Origin: Bacteroides sp. 51
Lineage (GTDB): Bacteria; Bacteroidota; Bacteroidia; Bacteroidales; Bacteroidaceae
Length of the DNA: 64,000 bases
NCBI RefSeq assembly: GCF_010500965.1
Contig: NZ_QVMI01000010.1
Location: 1-64,000, forward strand
Direction of reading: 5' to 3'
A model generated the notes under the pieces. It ran no database searches. It was not told the origin of the DNA and was given only the letters and a program-made list of their open reading frames with translations. Made by a program: the position numbers and the translations under genes. The stretch's first letter is position 1; every line of letters begins with the position of its first letter. Shown in pieces: positions 25,788 through 33,680 of the stretch.

Positions 25788-25925
25788 ACACGTGCGTATT
25801 ATGATAGTGAAAAAACCTTTGGGGTTATTATATTAGGAGGTGAATGCAAAATTGCATTGGTCTATCTATGATGTGTTTTATTGATATAAGAATGGAATTC
25901 CGTTGTTTCGCCTATGACAACCTGA

Positions 25926-25988
25926 TCAACTTTTCGGTTTATCAGCTTTATAGTCATCGCTGTTAATAGAGTCTCTTTTAAGAGCTTC
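25926..25988 (-). pseudogene. tiny remnant of the antirepressor-like gene
   Basis: It encodes EALKRDSINSDDYKADKPKS followed by a stop. This matches DALKRDFIENDDY in the ORF at 26030-26251, so it is probably a decayed duplicate of that segment. Confidence 0.4.
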
Positions 25989-26029
25989 TGTGGTTTGGGG
26001 TTAAGTCATTGATTACCAGGTTCAGCATT

Positions 26030-26251
26030 TTACCCGATCGAAACGTGATCATCGTTCAATATGAAATATTCGAGACAAGACACCGTAAGAGCATAATCAA
26101 GTTTATTATTACCTCCCCAACTTACTTCGGAATCCGCCGGAGCAAGTTTTCTACTGTCCGGTGAATTCCGCACAGTGGTATAATCGTCATTCTCTATAAA
26201 GTCTCTTTTCAAAGCATCTATAGCCGAATCTCTCCTTGTGTATGCCAACAC
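26030..26251 (-). CDS. phage antirepressor-like (AntA-type) fragment
   Basis: 73 residues with the AntA/Bro-like pattern ALKRDFIENDDYTTVRN ... GGNNKLDYALTVSCLEYF, normally the N-terminal domain of a phage antirepressor near 200 residues. The C-terminal domain is missing, so it is likely truncated. It sits at the left end of the phage-like gene group. Confidence 0.45.
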   Translation of the reverse strand: MLAYTRRDSAIDALKRDFIENDDYTTVRNSPDSRKLAPADSEVSWGGNNKLDYALTVSCLEYFILNDDHVSIG

Positions 26252-26347
26252 CTACACTTCACCCAAACACAGGTTTGCAATTCTTTTACCCTTGTCCTAA
26301 CCTTGTCATTTTTATAAAAATGAGTGGAGTACAATAACCATTAGAAG

Positions 26348-26881
26348 CTAAATGAATTTGCTTACATAGCTTTTCATACGGGGATAAAGTTTGGTATCAA
26401 TAAACTTCTTCTTTGCTTCAGGTGACAGGCCGTATATGATGTTTCCATACTTACTTTCAATGTCACCGGCAAAAGAAACATTACTGCCAATCATAATACC
26501 CTTTTCAGTTGCTTTCCCTTTGATTGATCTATGGAAGTCCCCACGAATATGCAAGTCTGGGAGGTCTCCTTTTTTAGCAGGTAGATTAAGGTAAGTTGTT
26601 CCGGATTTATGGGGAAGTACATTGTTTTTAAAGTACATATATCCCTTGGAGTTATTTCTCCATCGCCCGGCATCAGGTGATCTAAAGAAAGGGTCATTCA
26701 AATATGTATATCGTAATTGCTTGCCATCTCCGCCTATCCCGTGAAATAGCTGCTCTCTAACATATTCCTCAAATATTGGAATATTCTCGGCCATGCAGCT
26801 TAAAGCCTCTTTTTCAAATCCATTGATGAGGCTTTTAATGTTCCTGGATAGTTCAAATATTGTAGTCATTATTAGATTCAA
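26348..26881 (-). CDS. phage-like protein (possible virion morphogenesis/tail protein)
   Basis: 177 residues (a start at MTTIFELSRN, 26869, is equally possible). Two helices at the N-terminus, then FEEYVREQLFHGIGGDGKQL and RGDFHRSIKGKATEKG ... YGNIIYGLSP. This order (amphipathic start, FR/DG pattern, residues ending YGNI-YGL) resembles minor tail/virion morphogenesis proteins; I hold it loosely. It overlaps the next small ORF upstream by 29 bp. Confidence 0.5.
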   Translation of the reverse strand: MNLIMTTIFELSRNIKSLINGFEKEALSCMAENIPIFEEYVREQLFHGIGGDGKQLRYTYLNDPFFRSPDAGRWRNNSKGYMYFKNNVLPHKSGTTYLNLPAKKGDLPDLHIRGDFHRSIKGKATEKGIMIGSNVSFAGDIESKYGNIIYGLSPEAKKKFIDTKLYPRMKSYVSKFI

Positions 26882-27035
26882 GCTCTTTTATAATTCTCTT
26901 TGCAGTTCCTTTTGACATAGGGCATGGAGCCAATCGCTCTTTGATCTCTGGGAACTCATCTAGATCAATATACCCGGATGCAATACTAGCTAATAATTTA
27001 GCTTTAGTTTCCTTATTTAACTTCACTTTGTTCAT
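26853..27035 (-). CDS. small phage-like hypothetical protein
   Basis: 60 residues, basic, with a possible short HTH-like stretch (KGTAKRIIKELESNNDY). It overlaps both neighbours, as is common in phage gene runs. No family recognised. Confidence 0.45.
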   Translation of the reverse strand: MNKVKLNKETKAKLLASIASGYIDLDEFPEIKERLAPCPMSKGTAKRIIKELESNNDYNI

Positions 27036-27285
27036 GCTTTAATTCTTTACGACGTTTATACCATTCTTCCCAATCTTTATTTGTGTAATTGTCTATATTC
27101 GCATCAAATGAATAACCGATACTAATCTTCTCATCCGGCTTTAAGGTGATTTGATTTTCTTCAGTATTTTCGACAATCTTTCCACCTACGAATGAAACAC
27201 TCCCGTTTAACCCAATAAATAATAGTTGGTCACGATCCTCTACTTTTGGGGAAATCTCGCTTAATAAGAAATCTCTATTACTCAT
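27013..27285 (-). CDS. small phage-like hypothetical protein
   Basis: 90 residues. A beta-rich first half (DQLLFIGLNGSVSFVGGKIV) and an acidic C-terminus (NYTNKDWEEWYKRRKEL). It overlaps its neighbours by 23 and 8 bp. No family recognised. Confidence 0.5.
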   Translation of the reverse strand: MSNRDFLLSEISPKVEDRDQLLFIGLNGSVSFVGGKIVENTEENQITLKPDEKISIGYSFDANIDNYTNKDWEEWYKRRKELKHEQSEVK

Positions 27286-27610
27286 TTACTTCTTTCATTT
27301 TAATAACCTTTTCTGCAATCTTATCTATTGCCTCTTCCGGAGCTTCTTTTAGCAACTTGGACAGCGATTCGTATTCAGCTTGTATTTGAGCCTCAACACT
27401 AACGCTCTGCATCTTTGGAGTAACATAACTCATTAGCTTCTCAATAATAACAATACGCTCTTTGGGTTCAAGACTATCTAAGTCTTTTTCAAACCGCTCA
27501 CGGTTATTATCAATAATAGCAGCTATCCATTGTTTGGTATCCAATGTTGCTTTGTTTGGGGTTCCGGCTTTTCGTCCTCCGGTTTTTGGTGTTCCTTTTG
27601 GTCTTGCCAT
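27278..27610 (-). CDS. DUF5681-like/small-terminase-like phage protein
   Basis: 110 residues. The N-terminus MARPKGTPKTGGRKAGTPNK is the basic leader common to DUF5681 and small-terminase-like phage proteins. It is followed by a helical region WIAAIIDNNRERFEKDLDSL and an acidic C-terminal helix. First gene of the leftward phage-like run. Confidence 0.55.
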   Translation of the reverse strand: MARPKGTPKTGGRKAGTPNKATLDTKQWIAAIIDNNRERFEKDLDSLEPKERIVIIEKLMSYVTPKMQSVSVEAQIQAEYESLSKLLKEAPEEAIDKIAEKVIKMKEVNE

Positions 27611-27858
27611 AATTTCTACTTTTAATCTATTATAGAAAACACGAATGATGCCACTGATTTTTCAGTAACAGACAAATTAACCTTTGAAGGAATAATAAAC
27701 CGGAGGGGAAAAGCTGGTACAAACATAGTCTTTACGATCTTTTATAGTTTCGTGCATCTTCACACAACAATACAAAGATAGCAATAATAGACTGAGAATC
27801 AATATAAAGATAACCTTTTATCCTTGTGGTAACCTTGGGGTCTTTTAAATTTCATGTT

Positions 27859-27999
27859 CGCCAAATTTCGCCAAATTTCGCCAAAATCATTGCCAGATAT
27901 TGCCATTTCTTGTCAAAGCACACTCTTTACATTTGGCGGGAATTGGCGTTTTTTGTCGATTTATAATCTCTTTTTGGCGCAGTTTGGCGTACTTTGGCA
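27859..27999. repeat. iteron-like array of CGCCAAA/TTTGGCG at 10-bp phase
   Basis: Core GCC begins at 27860, 27870, 27880, then weaker at 27892 and 27902. The inverted core GGC begins at 27935 and 27945, then 27976, 27986 and 27996. So ten half-sites, almost all exactly one helical turn apart, sit in the 504-bp gap before the phage-like run. The strongest three read CGCCAAATTT in tandem. It looks like a cooperative protein-binding or replication/excision site. Confidence 0.75.
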
Positions 28000-28114
28000 C
28001 TGTTTACCAAGCGAATATCACGAAAGGAAAATCCTTTTGAGCCTCAATATTTGCATACGGGTTTTAGCCATTGCCTAATATCACCATCCGAAAAATGATA
28101 AGAGGACTACCAAC

Positions 28115-28402
28115 TTATCGGATATTACCTATGTACTTAGTTAGCTCTAAGTCTGAAAGCATCCATTTTTTACCAACCTTTGTTGCAAAGGGTAATTTCC
28201 CCTCTCTGCACATTTTGGTTATCTGGGCAGTACAACATTGCAATTTCTTAGCCGCTTGATAAACAGTTAGAAAATTGTCACTCTTAGGAACAACTGGCTT
28301 TAGTAATCCGTATAATGAATCCAATTGCTCGCTCTGTTTTAAAACGATTTTCTCTAATCGCTTAACAGAATTCAACAATTGCTTTTCTTGGTATTCAGTC
28401 AT
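28115..28402 (-). CDS. excisionase-like HTH protein with N-terminal coiled coil
   Basis: 95 residues. Coiled coil at residues 3-35 (KQLLNSVKRLEKIVLKQSEQ), then the winged helix FLTVYQAAKKLQCCTAQITK and LPFATKVGKKWMLSDLELTK. Its 3' end lies next to the phased array, and a second HTH gene lies 18 bp upstream. Confidence 0.78.
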   Translation of the reverse strand: MTEYQEKQLLNSVKRLEKIVLKQSEQLDSLYGLLKPVVPKSDNFLTVYQAAKKLQCCTAQITKMCREGKLPFATKVGKKWMLSDLELTKYIGNIR

Positions 28403-28420
28403 GGTGATAAAACAAAAACA

Positions 28421-28630
28421 TTAATATCTTTTCAACGCAGACAATGTACTTCCGCTATCTTTCAATTTCAGATACTTAAGAATATGCTCCTCTGTAAATC
28501 GAATAACTCCTCTTCCATTTCCAATTCGAAGAAAGTCTATTTCCCCCAAACCTCTCATATTTTGCAAAGTAGTTCTGTTAATTCCCAGGTAATCGGCAAC
28601 CTCTTTTGTGGTGTATAATCTAGGTAACAT
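28421..28630 (-). CDS. small MerR/excisionase-type HTH protein
   Basis: 69 residues, nearly all one winged-helix domain: LYTTKEVADYLGINRTTLQN, then IDFLRIGNGRGVIRFTEEHI. It precedes the previous HTH gene by 18 bp. A putative binder of the phased array. Confidence 0.78.
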   Translation of the reverse strand: MLPRLYTTKEVADYLGINRTTLQNMRGLGEIDFLRIGNGRGVIRFTEEHILKYLKLKDSGSTLSALKRY

Positions 28631-28916
28631 ACTTATTATTTTATTACATGATTATACAATATACGAATCCTTTTTCTATTATCAATTATTTTTTGATCTT
28701 GATTTTATCTGTAAGCATTTAGGTTCATTTTCAAGTAGGGGATTCGAACCTTAATTCCCTTCAAAGCCTATGTTTTAATTCTGTAGAGTCTATGGTTTTG
28801 CTTTCACCTTATCCACCTACGAATATGGAGACTTACACGATAATTAGCTAGATTATTAAGTTAGATGCGTCCGAAGGATGAGAGGATAACAGAACACCTT
28901 ATACAATGACTCTTAC

Positions 28917-29999
28917 TTATTGATTGCTATTCCAAGTCATAGCTAAATCAGTTGCAATTTTTGCACCTGTTATATCTTCGCCAGCTATCACTGATGGCAT
29001 TAGAGCAATTTGACCTCCAATACTTAATAATGAAGTTACTTGACCATTAATCAATGTGCCATGTGCTCTTGGAGCGGCACCCTGAGCATCCTCATCATTA
29101 GGAATTCTCCACCCATTATCTAATCTATTTGTCAGTACTTCTACGGCACTATCTTCATTTTCGAAATAGCACTTATTAAAAGCCGACTCCCATGAACCCC
29201 ACAAATGTCTAAATGTTGGATTGCATACAAAACGACCTGTATGAACATTTATTGTATGGTTAAAAATCCCTCTTGTGTCATTACCTACCTGATGGTTTCT
29301 AAATTTATTTATAAGCCATCTAAAGCGAGCCCCTTCGCCAATTATCTTAGTCAAATTGTCAGCATCTCGTGCTGTATTCTGATCTATTCTCAATCCACCA
29401 TTATCTTGTGGGGTGACTCCATGAGCACTTTCAAATCTTTCACCTCCTCCCAAATCTCCACCTCCACCATGTATATCCGTTTTTAGTGCAGCATTAAATG
29501 CAGTAGGTGCAGGGTCATCCATAACTCTATCCATTATTGTTGTATCTATACCTCCTCCATCACCTCTGCGGCATATTCTTACTCTTTTGACATATCCTCC
29601 ACCTTGTAAAGTCATTTCAACCCACGAGTCTAAACTACGTAATTCGCCCTCATTATAATTAGATTGCACATATAGATTGCCCGGATTCATCGCACCCAAA
29701 GTCGCTCTTCCAAAAATATTATGTTGATTACGTCTTGCCCTAAGACTAATATATTCGGCCGTTTTAGCTGCTGCTTCCAACAACGAATTCGCAGTGTTAG
29801 GGAAGATATTCTCATGACCATCAACACCATCTGCTCCTTCAATCCTTTGTATTACACCATGCTTTCTTTGTATTGATTTCACTGTATTATTTTGAAATGC
29901 ATAGCTTCTTCTGTTATCCACAAACCCCACCCTCTGATTCCTACCAGACTCTTGTATCGTTCTAGCTAATTGCTTTGTTTCCTGAATAGATTCTTTCAT
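28917..29999 (-). CDS. orphan protein with eCIS-cargo-like N-terminus, unknown C-terminus
   Basis: 360 residues. The N-terminal 55 residues have the polar Q/R/N-rich leader common on predicted cargo of extracellular contractile injection systems and related Bacteroidetes toxins: QRVGFVDNRRSYAFQNN, then IQRKHGVIQRIEG. The rest is Gly/Asn-rich with aromatic-basic patches (LQGGGYVKRVRICRRGDGGG, and RFVCNPTFRHLWGSWESAFN) and few acidic clusters. No known catalytic motif recognised. No eCIS structural gene is nearby. The toxin role is a hypothesis. Confidence 0.5.
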   Translation of the reverse strand: MKESIQETKQLARTIQESGRNQRVGFVDNRRSYAFQNNTVKSIQRKHGVIQRIEGADGVDGHENIFPNTANSLLEAAAKTAEYISLRARRNQHNIFGRATLGAMNPGNLYVQSNYNEGELRSLDSWVEMTLQGGGYVKRVRICRRGDGGGIDTTIMDRVMDDPAPTAFNAALKTDIHGGGGDLGGGERFESAHGVTPQDNGGLRIDQNTARDADNLTKIIGEGARFRWLINKFRNHQVGNDTRGIFNHTINVHTGRFVCNPTFRHLWGSWESAFNKCYFENEDSAVEVLTNRLDNGWRIPNDEDAQGAAPRAHGTLINGQVTSLLSIGGQIALMPSVIAGEDITGAKIATDLAMTWNSNQ

Positions 30000-30289
30000 G
30001 TTTCCATTGTTTTATGTCAAAAATCAGAAATTAAAAGGGAAAATCAAAACAAAATAGGGTGTTGTGTAGCATAAAGATAAAAGTATACAAAAAGAAAAAC
30101 ATGCCAAATATCGCATCTGTCACGCCTCATAATTTTATGAATACAAATTGTTCTGTATAAATAAAGTATCCCTGATTCACATCTGTAATACCTTACCGGC
30201 CCGTAGGCCATCTTTTCAGTATATCCTACTCGACTGAGAGGTGGAAAATGAAAGTAGGAAGAAAACTACTTCATTTTCTTCCTACTCGA
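30000..30289. other. 290-bp non-coding stretch with a hairpin before intron copy 2
   Basis: GAAAATGAAAGTAG (30244-30257) pairs with CTACTTCATTTTC (30267-30279), one base bulged. The sequence CCTACTCGA appears twice (30224 and 30280). The intron begins just after the second copy. No gene seen. Confidence 0.5.
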
Positions 30290-31462
30290 TTCTAAGAAAA
30301 CGCAAAAAAAAGTATCCTAAAGCATGTTTATCCTTGGTGGTGCAAGTCCACTACGGGGGTAGGTAGCGACCAACCGTTAGCCGAACAGCAAGGGTGTCTA
30401 CCGCGAGTGTAATCTGAAAGAAGCTGTACGCAAAGTCCCGGTCTGAGGAACACGAACATCATATAAGGTTCAAGTCGTAGGATGAGTTTGCAAAACAAAA
30501 CAAAGTCTCAAAGCTATCCGGTAACGACAGAGTAAATGATGCTGATATATAGGATGGAAGTTATTAATCTTACCACTGGGGGGCTCACGGACGTGCGGAC
30601 GTTTTTTTTCTCGGAAGCACGGCTAACAATTGTCTTCAGGCAGCTATTTTCCCCAACCGGTAAAAGCAGTGTCTATCCCCAAGAAGAATGGTGGGACGCA
30701 CATCGGGTACTCCTCAAGGGGGCGTGATAAGTCCTGTTCTTGCAAACCTATTTCTCCATTATGCCTTTGACAATTTTATGGCAAAGGAATATCCTGCTAC
30801 TTGGTGGGAACGTTATGCTGATGACGGAGTTCTGCACTGCAAGACTTACCAGCAAGCGGTGTATATGAAGTCGGTCTTGCAAGAGCGTTTTCGTCTGTTT
30901 GGTTTGGAGCTGCACGAGACGAAAACGAGGATTGTGTATTGTAAAGATGCCGACAGGGTTGAAGAACACCCTGATATAAGTTTTGATTTTCTGGGTTATA
31001 CGTTCCGCCCTCGCTTGGCGAAGAATAAGTATGGAAAGATTTTCTTTAATTATCTTCCTGCTATATCCGATAAAGCCATAAAAGGCGTAAAAGAAGAGGT
31101 GAGGAGTTGGAAACTTCAACTAAAGGTAAATAAAAGCCTGTCTGATTTGGCTCATATGTTTAACTCGCAGATTCAAGGTTGGATATCGTATTCTGGTCAT
31201 TACTATAAGTCGAAGTTGATATATACTTTGCGGTATATCAATCAATGTCTGATCAAGTGGGTGCGCAGGAAGTATAAAAGCCGTAAACATCGCCAGCGAG
31301 CTGAATACTGGTTGGGAAGGGTTGCACTGCGTGATAAAACTTTGTTTGCTCATTGGTGTTATGGAGTTTTGCCTACGGCTGGATAAGGGGAACCGCATGA
31401 GCTGAGAGGTTCCCGTCCGGTTCTGAGAGGGCGCAGGGGGGAAGTTCCCCTGCTCTACTCAC
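30290..31462 (+). mobile_element. group II intron, copy 2, internally deleted
   Basis: The 5' leader and ribozyme part match copy 1 (opposite strand). A catalytic domain V-like hairpin (starting GAACCGCATGAGCTGAGAGG at about 31390, ending 31423) and a domain VI-like stem (CAGGGG/CCCCTG) are kept, and the 3' end is CTCTACTCAC at 31462. The RT gene is missing its middle. Left neighbour hairpin as in copy 1. It cannot be autonomous. Confidence 0.82.
30629..31386 (+). pseudogene. group II intron RT/maturase, internally deleted and frameshifted
   Basis: Starts as SSGSYFPQPVKAVSIPKK (fingers), then a deletion joins it in another frame to GTPQGGVISPVLANLFLHYA. The catalytic YADDGVLHC and the maturase segment (FLGYTFRPRL, WISYSGHYYKSKL) through LPTAG are kept. 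Copy 1 retains the missing piece (ILDIP to SYGYRPNKSA). Neither has the N-terminus. Confidence 0.87.
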
Positions 31463-31606
31463 TGCATGATTTTCTGTAGGAGCAAACGAGCCTCCGTCAG
31501 AGTGAAAGATAGTATCACTCATTATATTGAGGACACACTCTACCTTCGTGTAAACCGAGAGAAGACGGTAGTTGGTTACGTGCGAGGGCTAAAGTTTCTT
31601 GGTTAA
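31463..31606 (+). pseudogene. second group II intron RT fragment, split at YADD
   Basis: Immediately after the intron's last base the frame reads CMIFCRSKRASVRVKDSITH, then LYLRVNREKTVVGYV and LKFLG. That is the segment of a different group II RT that follows its YADD box. The intron therefore sits right after the catalytic Asp codons of another intron's RT gene. The 5' part of this gene is not found on the left side. Confidence 0.75.
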
Positions 31607-31607
31607 A

Positions 31608-31751
31608 GAAGAAATCTGGGATGCCAAATTAGGGATGTGCCGGGGAAAGAGTTGTGAGGCTAACGAGCTGAACGATTATATCCGTAGCCTCCATACCCGT
31701 TTGTATGAGATTCACCGGAACCAACCACCTACGTCATTAATGCGATACTAA
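31608..31751 (+). pseudogene. tyrosine recombinase N-terminal fragment
   Basis: It encodes EEIWDAKLGMCRGKSCEANE then YIRSLHTRLYEIHRNQPPTS. This matches the arm-binding to SAM-domain junction of Bacteroidetes tyrosine recombinases (compare KERCTGKDSASLEINRYLES in the integrase at 23102). It runs into the SMR gene's 3' end. A relic of another integrated element. Confidence 0.65.
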
Positions 31752-32063
31752 TTTTAGCCCTACGATTGAGATGATCAATGTAGATATAAACAGCAATCTA
31801 AGAAAGTTTGCCGGTTCGTTGAAAATAAAGATTCCTGTCAGTACTGTACCTACAGCACCGATTCCCGTCCATACAGCATAGGCTGTGCCGATGGGTAGTG
31901 TTTGGGTTGCTTTAATCAACAAAGCCATACTTATGGATAAGGAGATTAGAAAACCGCCCATCCACCAATACATTTCGTTGCCTGTTGTTTCTTTTATCTT
32001 TCCCAGACATGCTGTAAATCCTACTTCGAATAATCCTGCAACAACTAAAATAATCCAATTCAT
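31737..32063 (-). CDS. small multidrug resistance (SugE/Gdx-type) membrane exporter
   Basis: 108 residues with four membrane helices, the conserved Glu in helix 1 (AGLFEVGFTACLGK), and the loop signature GTAYAVWTGIGAVGTVLTGI. The SugE/Gdx subtype exports guanidinium or similar cations. Its mRNA leader (32077-32203) is highly structured. The 3' end overlaps mobile-element relics. Confidence 0.87.
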   Translation of the reverse strand: MNWIILVVAGLFEVGFTACLGKIKETTGNEMYWWMGGFLISLSISMALLIKATQTLPIGTAYAVWTGIGAVGTVLTGIFIFNEPANFLRLLFISTLIISIVGLKLVSH

Positions 32064-32076
32064 ATTATAAGTTTTT

Positions 32077-32203
32077 ATGATTATCGGTTGGTATACCCTC
32101 CGGAGGTTGGTGAATTATTGGTGTCAGGCTCCCTTTCGGGATTGGCTAAGCCTGACTCTGGTACCTTGCCAGTTCTCTGGAAGGGGTAATAGCGGATAAT
32201 CAT
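32077..32203 (-). ncRNA. structured leader RNA before the SMR gene, possible riboswitch
   Basis: On the minus strand a closing stem ATGATTATC/GATAATCAT (32203-32195 with 32085-32077) encloses CCAG-AGAA-CTGG, then GTCAGGCT...CCC-gaaa-GGG-AGCCTGAC, and CCTCC-GGAGG flanked by ACCAA/GGTATACC. It ends 14 nt before ATG, so the closing stem could control the start. It does not match the guanidine-I, -II or -III riboswitch consensus as I remember them. Confidence 0.6.
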
Positions 32204-32269
32204 TTAAGTTTTGTTGCAAAGGTCGGGAATGAAGATGGAATGGCATTTTACAAATGATAAAAAAGTACA

Positions 32270-32833
32270 CTATTTGAATTTTGCCCGGATACGACTTAAT
32301 GAAACCTGGGTTATTCCAAGGTAAGATGCAATGTGGGATAATTGTACTCTTTGAAGTAATTCAGGATTGTTATTGATTAATTCACTGTATCGTTCGGAGG
32401 CGGTTCTGAATTGCCTGGCAATCAATCTTTCTTCGGTTTTGAGGAGTTCTTGTTCAGCAAATATTCTCCCCCAATTGGCTATATGTATATCCTTCGTGAA
32501 TAGGTTGCTCAATGCATCTCCGTTTAATTTATATAGTATAGAGTCTTCTAGTAATTCTATATTTTCATATCCTTTCCGATTGGCAACATAGCTTCTCATT
32601 GAAACAACGGTGTCTCCTTCCTTTCCAAACCAAAAAGTAATTTCATCATCATCGGAATTGATATAAGCACGGACAATACCTTTTTTGACGAAGTAAATAT
32701 TTCTTTCGGTCTTGTTGGCATTCAGCAGGCGATGGCCTTTGGGGTATTCAACTATTGTGATGTTTTCTATAATACTTTGTTTTGATTGCTCCGGAAGTTT
32801 ATAGATGTTATCTAAGATTATTTCAATGCTCAT
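32270..32833 (-). CDS. Crp/Fnr-family transcription regulator
   Basis: 187 residues. A cyclic-nucleotide-binding-type beta barrel spans about 20-115 (YPKGHRLLNANKTERNIYFV, and IVRAYINSDDDEITFWFGKE). A short C-terminal HTH follows (LSHIASYLGITQVSLSRIRA). The usual cNMP phosphate-binding residues are not obvious, as in many Bacteroidetes members. Confidence 0.85.
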   Translation of the reverse strand: MSIEIILDNIYKLPEQSKQSIIENITIVEYPKGHRLLNANKTERNIYFVKKGIVRAYINSDDDEITFWFGKEGDTVVSMRSYVANRKGYENIELLEDSILYKLNGDALSNLFTKDIHIANWGRIFAEQELLKTEERLIARQFRTASERYSELINNNPELLQRVQLSHIASYLGITQVSLSRIRAKFK

Positions 32834-32873
32834 AACGATTGTATAATCAGGCTGGTCTGAAGCCTTCTTGTTT

Positions 32874-33203
32874 TTATAATATTTCTAATTCCTTCATTGT
32901 TTTAAAAGCAAATCTTGCAGATGGATATGTTATTGAACCGCCTCCAATGACTCCCATTTTAATTGCTTCAATGATTTCTTGTTTATCAGCATTTACAGAT
33001 ATACATCCTTGCAAATGATATAGAATACACTCTTCGCATCGTGACAAAACAGAAATAGATAATCCGGTTAGTTCTTTATACTTTTTAGGGATTGCTCCTT
33101 CTTTATATACACTATCGTCTAACTCGCCAAAGAGTTTAAAGAAAGCATCATTGTCTGCCATCGTTTGATTCAGGTCGTTTCGTTCTTTATTGAAATTCTT
33201 CAT
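32874..33203 (-). CDS. carboxymuconolactone decarboxylase/AhpD-like protein
   Basis: 109 residues. The redox motif CEECILYHLQG (CxxC plus His) sits in the alpha-helical AhpD-like fold. Such proteins act as small peroxidase-like thiol enzymes. It is 40 bp upstream of the Crp-type gene on the same strand. Confidence 0.85.
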   Translation of the reverse strand: MKNFNKERNDLNQTMADNDAFFKLFGELDDSVYKEGAIPKKYKELTGLSISVLSRCEECILYHLQGCISVNADKQEIIEAIKMGVIGGGSITYPSARFAFKTMKELEIL

Positions 33204-33227
33204 GATATCGTTTATTATATATGGTAA

Positions 33228-33680
33228 TTATAATCCGAGAACCATGCTGTAGGCATCGGCTCCGTCTTCGTAATAGTTTAGCCTGATGGAGCGTTTTGTA
33301 AATCCTTTCTTCTCGTATAGGGAGATGGCGCTGTCGTTGTCCATTCTGACTTCCAGGAAGATGGCTTTTAGCTCTATGATATGGGCATACTTTATGGCTT
33401 TGTTAAGCAACGCACTACCAACGCCTTGTCCTCTGTATTGTGGGGATACGGCGATGGAGTATACTCTGCCGGTGTTATGGCGCCTGCTGGTGATCAGTGC
33501 GATATACCCGGCCAACTGCCCATCGTGCCTGGCTACGAGAAATGTTCCTTTGGCATAGGTCATCAAGTAAAACATCTGACGGCGCGAAAAGGCATCCACT
33601 CCGAAGCATGCGTTCTCTATTTCCATTACTTCGCTGAGATCGCTAAGCGAAATGCGTTCAACAAGTATAGCCGTGTTCAT
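33228..33680 (-). CDS. RimI-like GNAT acetyltransferase
   Basis: 150 residues. A GNAT core with VYSIAVSPQYRGQGVGSALL (acetyl-CoA loop) and FLEVRMDNDSAISLYEKKGF, as in RimI-type N-terminal acetyltransferases. Its first 4 bp overlap the end of the ATP-grasp gene, so they are co-translated and probably act on one product. Confidence 0.85.
   Translation of the reverse strand: MNTAILVERISLSDLSEVMEIENACFGVDAFSRRQMFYLMTYAKGTFLVARHDGQLAGYIALITSRRHNTGRVYSIAVSPQYRGQGVGSALLNKAIKYAHIIELKAIFLEVRMDNDSAISLYEKKGFTKRSIRLNYYEDGADAYSMVLGL

Noticed and set aside
25583-25804. 73-codon plus-strand ORF
   Set aside because: Runs through several hairpins; no family pattern or start signal.
27854-28078. Short plus-strand ORF across the phased array
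   Set aside because: It merely translates the array and has repetitive residues; not a gene.
28730-28775. tRNA 3'-end-like stretch (GGGGATTCGAACC)
   Set aside because: The T-arm pattern is there, but no D-arm, anticodon arm or matching acceptor could be found on the minus strand. Possibly an old att remnant, but not provable here.
30748-31119. Minus-strand ORF inside the RT pseudogene
   Set aside because: Antisense shadow of the RT frame.
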